NCBI GenBank assembly: GCA_016784945.1
Contig: JADHTP010000173.1
Coordinates: 1-6,815 of the forward strand
Source of the DNA: Deltaproteobacteria bacterium
Lineage (GTDB): Bacteria; Myxococcota_A; UBA9042; DTJE01
DNA length: 6,815 bases
Direction: 5' to 3'
Part shown: piece by piece, positions 5,436-6,815 of the stretch
Position numbering within the stretch: the first letter of the stretch is position 1
How the letters are laid out: every line of letters begins with the position of its first letter
Position numbers and translations under genes: made by a program
Notes under the pieces: model-generated
What the model saw: only the letters and a program-made list of their open reading frames with translations
The model's database searches: none
What the model was told of the DNA's origin: nothing

Positions 5436-6815
5436 ATGAGACTCCCAGTCGCCCTCACCCTGACGGTCATCCTGCCCCTGGTTCTCCACTGCGGCTCAGG
5501 CAGCCAGGGGGATACCGGGCAGAAGCCGGACGTGTTCGATGACCCGGGGGACCTGCCCCTGGTGTTCGATTCGGTGGGCGAGGACGTGATGGACCTCCCG
5601 GACCTGGACGATGGCCCGGGCCTCGACGACGGATTCGATGCCGATGACGGCGGTTGCGGAGGTGTGTTCGGATGTCCCTGCGACTTGAACGAGGACTGCC
5701 TGTCCGGTGTCTGCATCCTCACCACGGCGGGAAGGATCTGCACCGAGTTCTGCTTCGAGGACTGCGAAGACACAGGCTGGCCCTGGATCTGCCGTCTATA
5801 CACGGTAACTGGCGAGCCCCTGTACGTGTGTCTCCCGAGGCAACCCCTGCTGTGCATCCCGTGCGCCGACGACCTGGACTGCGACTACCCCGGATTCGCC
5901 CCGGGAGAAAATCAGTGTATCGCCTACGGTGACGAACTGGGCAGCTTCTGCGGGGGACCCTGCCAGGACGACGAGGACTGCCCCGGGGGCTATGACTGTG
6001 TAGACGTGGACGGCGTCGACCAGTGCGTGGCCGCCGACGGGGACTGCCAATGCTCCACCCTGGCATTCCAATACAAGATGGAGACAGCCTGCACCGTGGG
6101 AAACGCAGCGGGTGTGTGCCCTGGGAAACGCCGGTGCCTGTCCAAGGGGGCCTTGAACCCCTGCGACGCCGCGGTCCCCGCCGCCGAGAGCTGTGACGCC
6201 GTGGACAACGACTGCGATGGAGACACGGACGATGTTGAGGAGCTGGGGCAATTGACCTGCGGTGAAGGCCCCTGCGCGCACTCGGTACCGGCCTGCACCG
6301 ACGGCAAGGACAATGCCTGCGACCCCTTCCAGGGCGCCCAACCCGAGGGTTGCGATGGCCTGGACAACGACTGCGACGGGGAGGCCGACGAGGGGAGTAC
6401 CGACACGGACCTGGACGGTGCCGCCGACTGCGTGGATCCCGACGACGACGACGACGGAGTGCCCGACGACGGCAACGGCAGCGGAAATCCCTCGGATGCC
6501 CACTGTCTGCCCGGGAACCAGACGAACTGCGACGACAACTGTCCCCTGGTGAAGAACGGCGGCCAGGACGACCAGGACCTGGATGGCACTGGCGACGCCT
6601 GCGATCCGGACCGGGACGGGGACGGTCACGCTTCCAGTGACCTGGGCGGCGGAGACTGCAACGACACGAACCCGGCCATCCACCCCGGCATGCTGGAGGG
6701 GGCGTCCCATGGCGACGCACTCTGTGACGGCACGGACAATGACTGCGACGGCAACACCGACGAGGGGTACGGGGACGCCGACCAGGACGGACAGGCGGAC
6801 TGCACCGACCCCGAC
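5436..6815 (+). CDS. Large Cys-rich surface protein with MopE-like and TSP3-like motifs (partial, runs off right edge)
   Basis: 460 codons are open to the window edge, and the C-terminus is missing. Residues 1-18 are a short export signal ending VLH before C19. The Cys is followed by GSGSQ as in lipoproteins, but His at -1 is atypical. Residues 30-72 are an acidic linker. Residues 74-240 are a dense Cys domain (CPCDLNEDCLSGVC, GSFCGGPCQDDEDCPGGYDC). Three copies of the putative metal-binding motif of the MopE type follow: CDAVDNDCDGDTDD (253-266), CDGLDNDCDGEADE (306-319) and CDGTDNDCDGNTDE (430-443). Between them lies a thrombospondin type 3-like segment, with NCDDNCPLVKNGGQDDQDLD from 364 and GDACDPDRDGDG near 386-397. 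GGDCNDTNPAIHPG (405-418) is the usual lead-in to the third copy. The likely role is a calcium- or metal-binding protein at the cell surface; ligand and partner are unknown. It is divergent from the lipoprotein-plsC operon across 94 bp. Confidence 0.88.
   Translation, partial: MRLPVALTLTVILPLVLHCGSGSQGDTGQKPDVFDDPGDLPLVFDSVGEDVMDLPDLDDGPGLDDGFDADDGGCGGVFGCPCDLNEDCLSGVCILTTAGRICTEFCFEDCEDTGWPWICRLYTVTGEPLYVCLPRQPLLCIPCADDLDCDYPGFAPGENQCIAYGDELGSFCGGPCQDDEDCPGGYDCVDVDGVDQCVAADGDCQCSTLAFQYKMETACTVGNAAGVCPGKRRCLSKGALNPCDAAVPAAESCDAVDNDCDGDTDDVEELGQLTCGEGPCAHSVPACTDGKDNACDPFQGAQPEGCDGLDNDCDGEADEGSTDTDLDGAADCVDPDDDDDGVPDDGNGSGNPSDAHCLPGNQTNCDDNCPLVKNGGQDDQDLDGTGDACDPDRDGDGHASSDLGGGDCNDTNPAIHPGMLEGASHGDALCDGTDNDCDGNTDEGYGDADQDGQADCTDPD

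Noticed and set aside
5719..6720. Long minus-strand ORFs (333 and 304 codons)
   Set aside because: They are the complement of the MopE/TSP3-like coding sequence. One is an Arg-rich and the other a Val-rich shadow of the repeated GAC/TGC codons.

Overview
The window is GC-rich DNA from an uncultured-type or environmental Gram-negative bacterium. The best fit is the deltaproteobacterial/Myxococcota side of the tree. The evidence is three genes for secreted, cysteine- and aspartate-rich proteins (CDDGNPCT-type repeats, MopE-like CDGxDNDCDGxxDE motifs, a thrombospondin type 3-like segment) and lipoprotein-type signal peptides. No rRNA, tRNA or marker protein is present, so the assignment is inferred from protein style only.

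Layout. (1) 1-330, minus: the N-terminal part of a secreted Asp/Cys repeat protein that runs off the left edge, with a clear ribosome binding site. (2) 331-1014: a gap holding a 16-bp tandem duplication (425-456) and a decayed IS3-like transposase N-terminus (553-941, minus). (3) 1015-1815, minus: a membrane-anchored TraB/GumN-like protein. (4) 1816-2231: a leader region with an AT-richer stretch and a short plus-strand ORF tail of uncertain reality. (5) 2232-2744: a small zinc-ribbon protein (minus) head-to-head with a small lipoprotein gene (plus). The lipoprotein reads correctly only if one base is added in a G run, and the zinc-ribbon gene has no good start. (6) 2755-5341, minus: a two-gene operon, a 615-residue Cys-rich repeat lipoprotein followed 7 bp later by a PlsC-type acyltransferase. 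(7) 5436-6815, plus: a large MopE/TSP3-like Cys-rich protein, divergent from the operon and running off the right edge.

How it fits together: most of the coding capacity is for exported, probably calcium- or metal-binding and disulfide-rich surface proteins, with a membrane phospholipid acyltransferase co-transcribed with one of them. The 94-bp region between 5341 and 5436 must hold the signals for both divergent surface-protein units. I saw no CRISPR array, tRNA, phage or defence module. Nothing here establishes a wholly new system. The most distinctive items are the divergent pair of Cys-rich surface-protein genes, the unnamed C-terminal domain of the 615-residue lipoprotein, and the compact frame-disturbed zinc-ribbon/lipoprotein pair.
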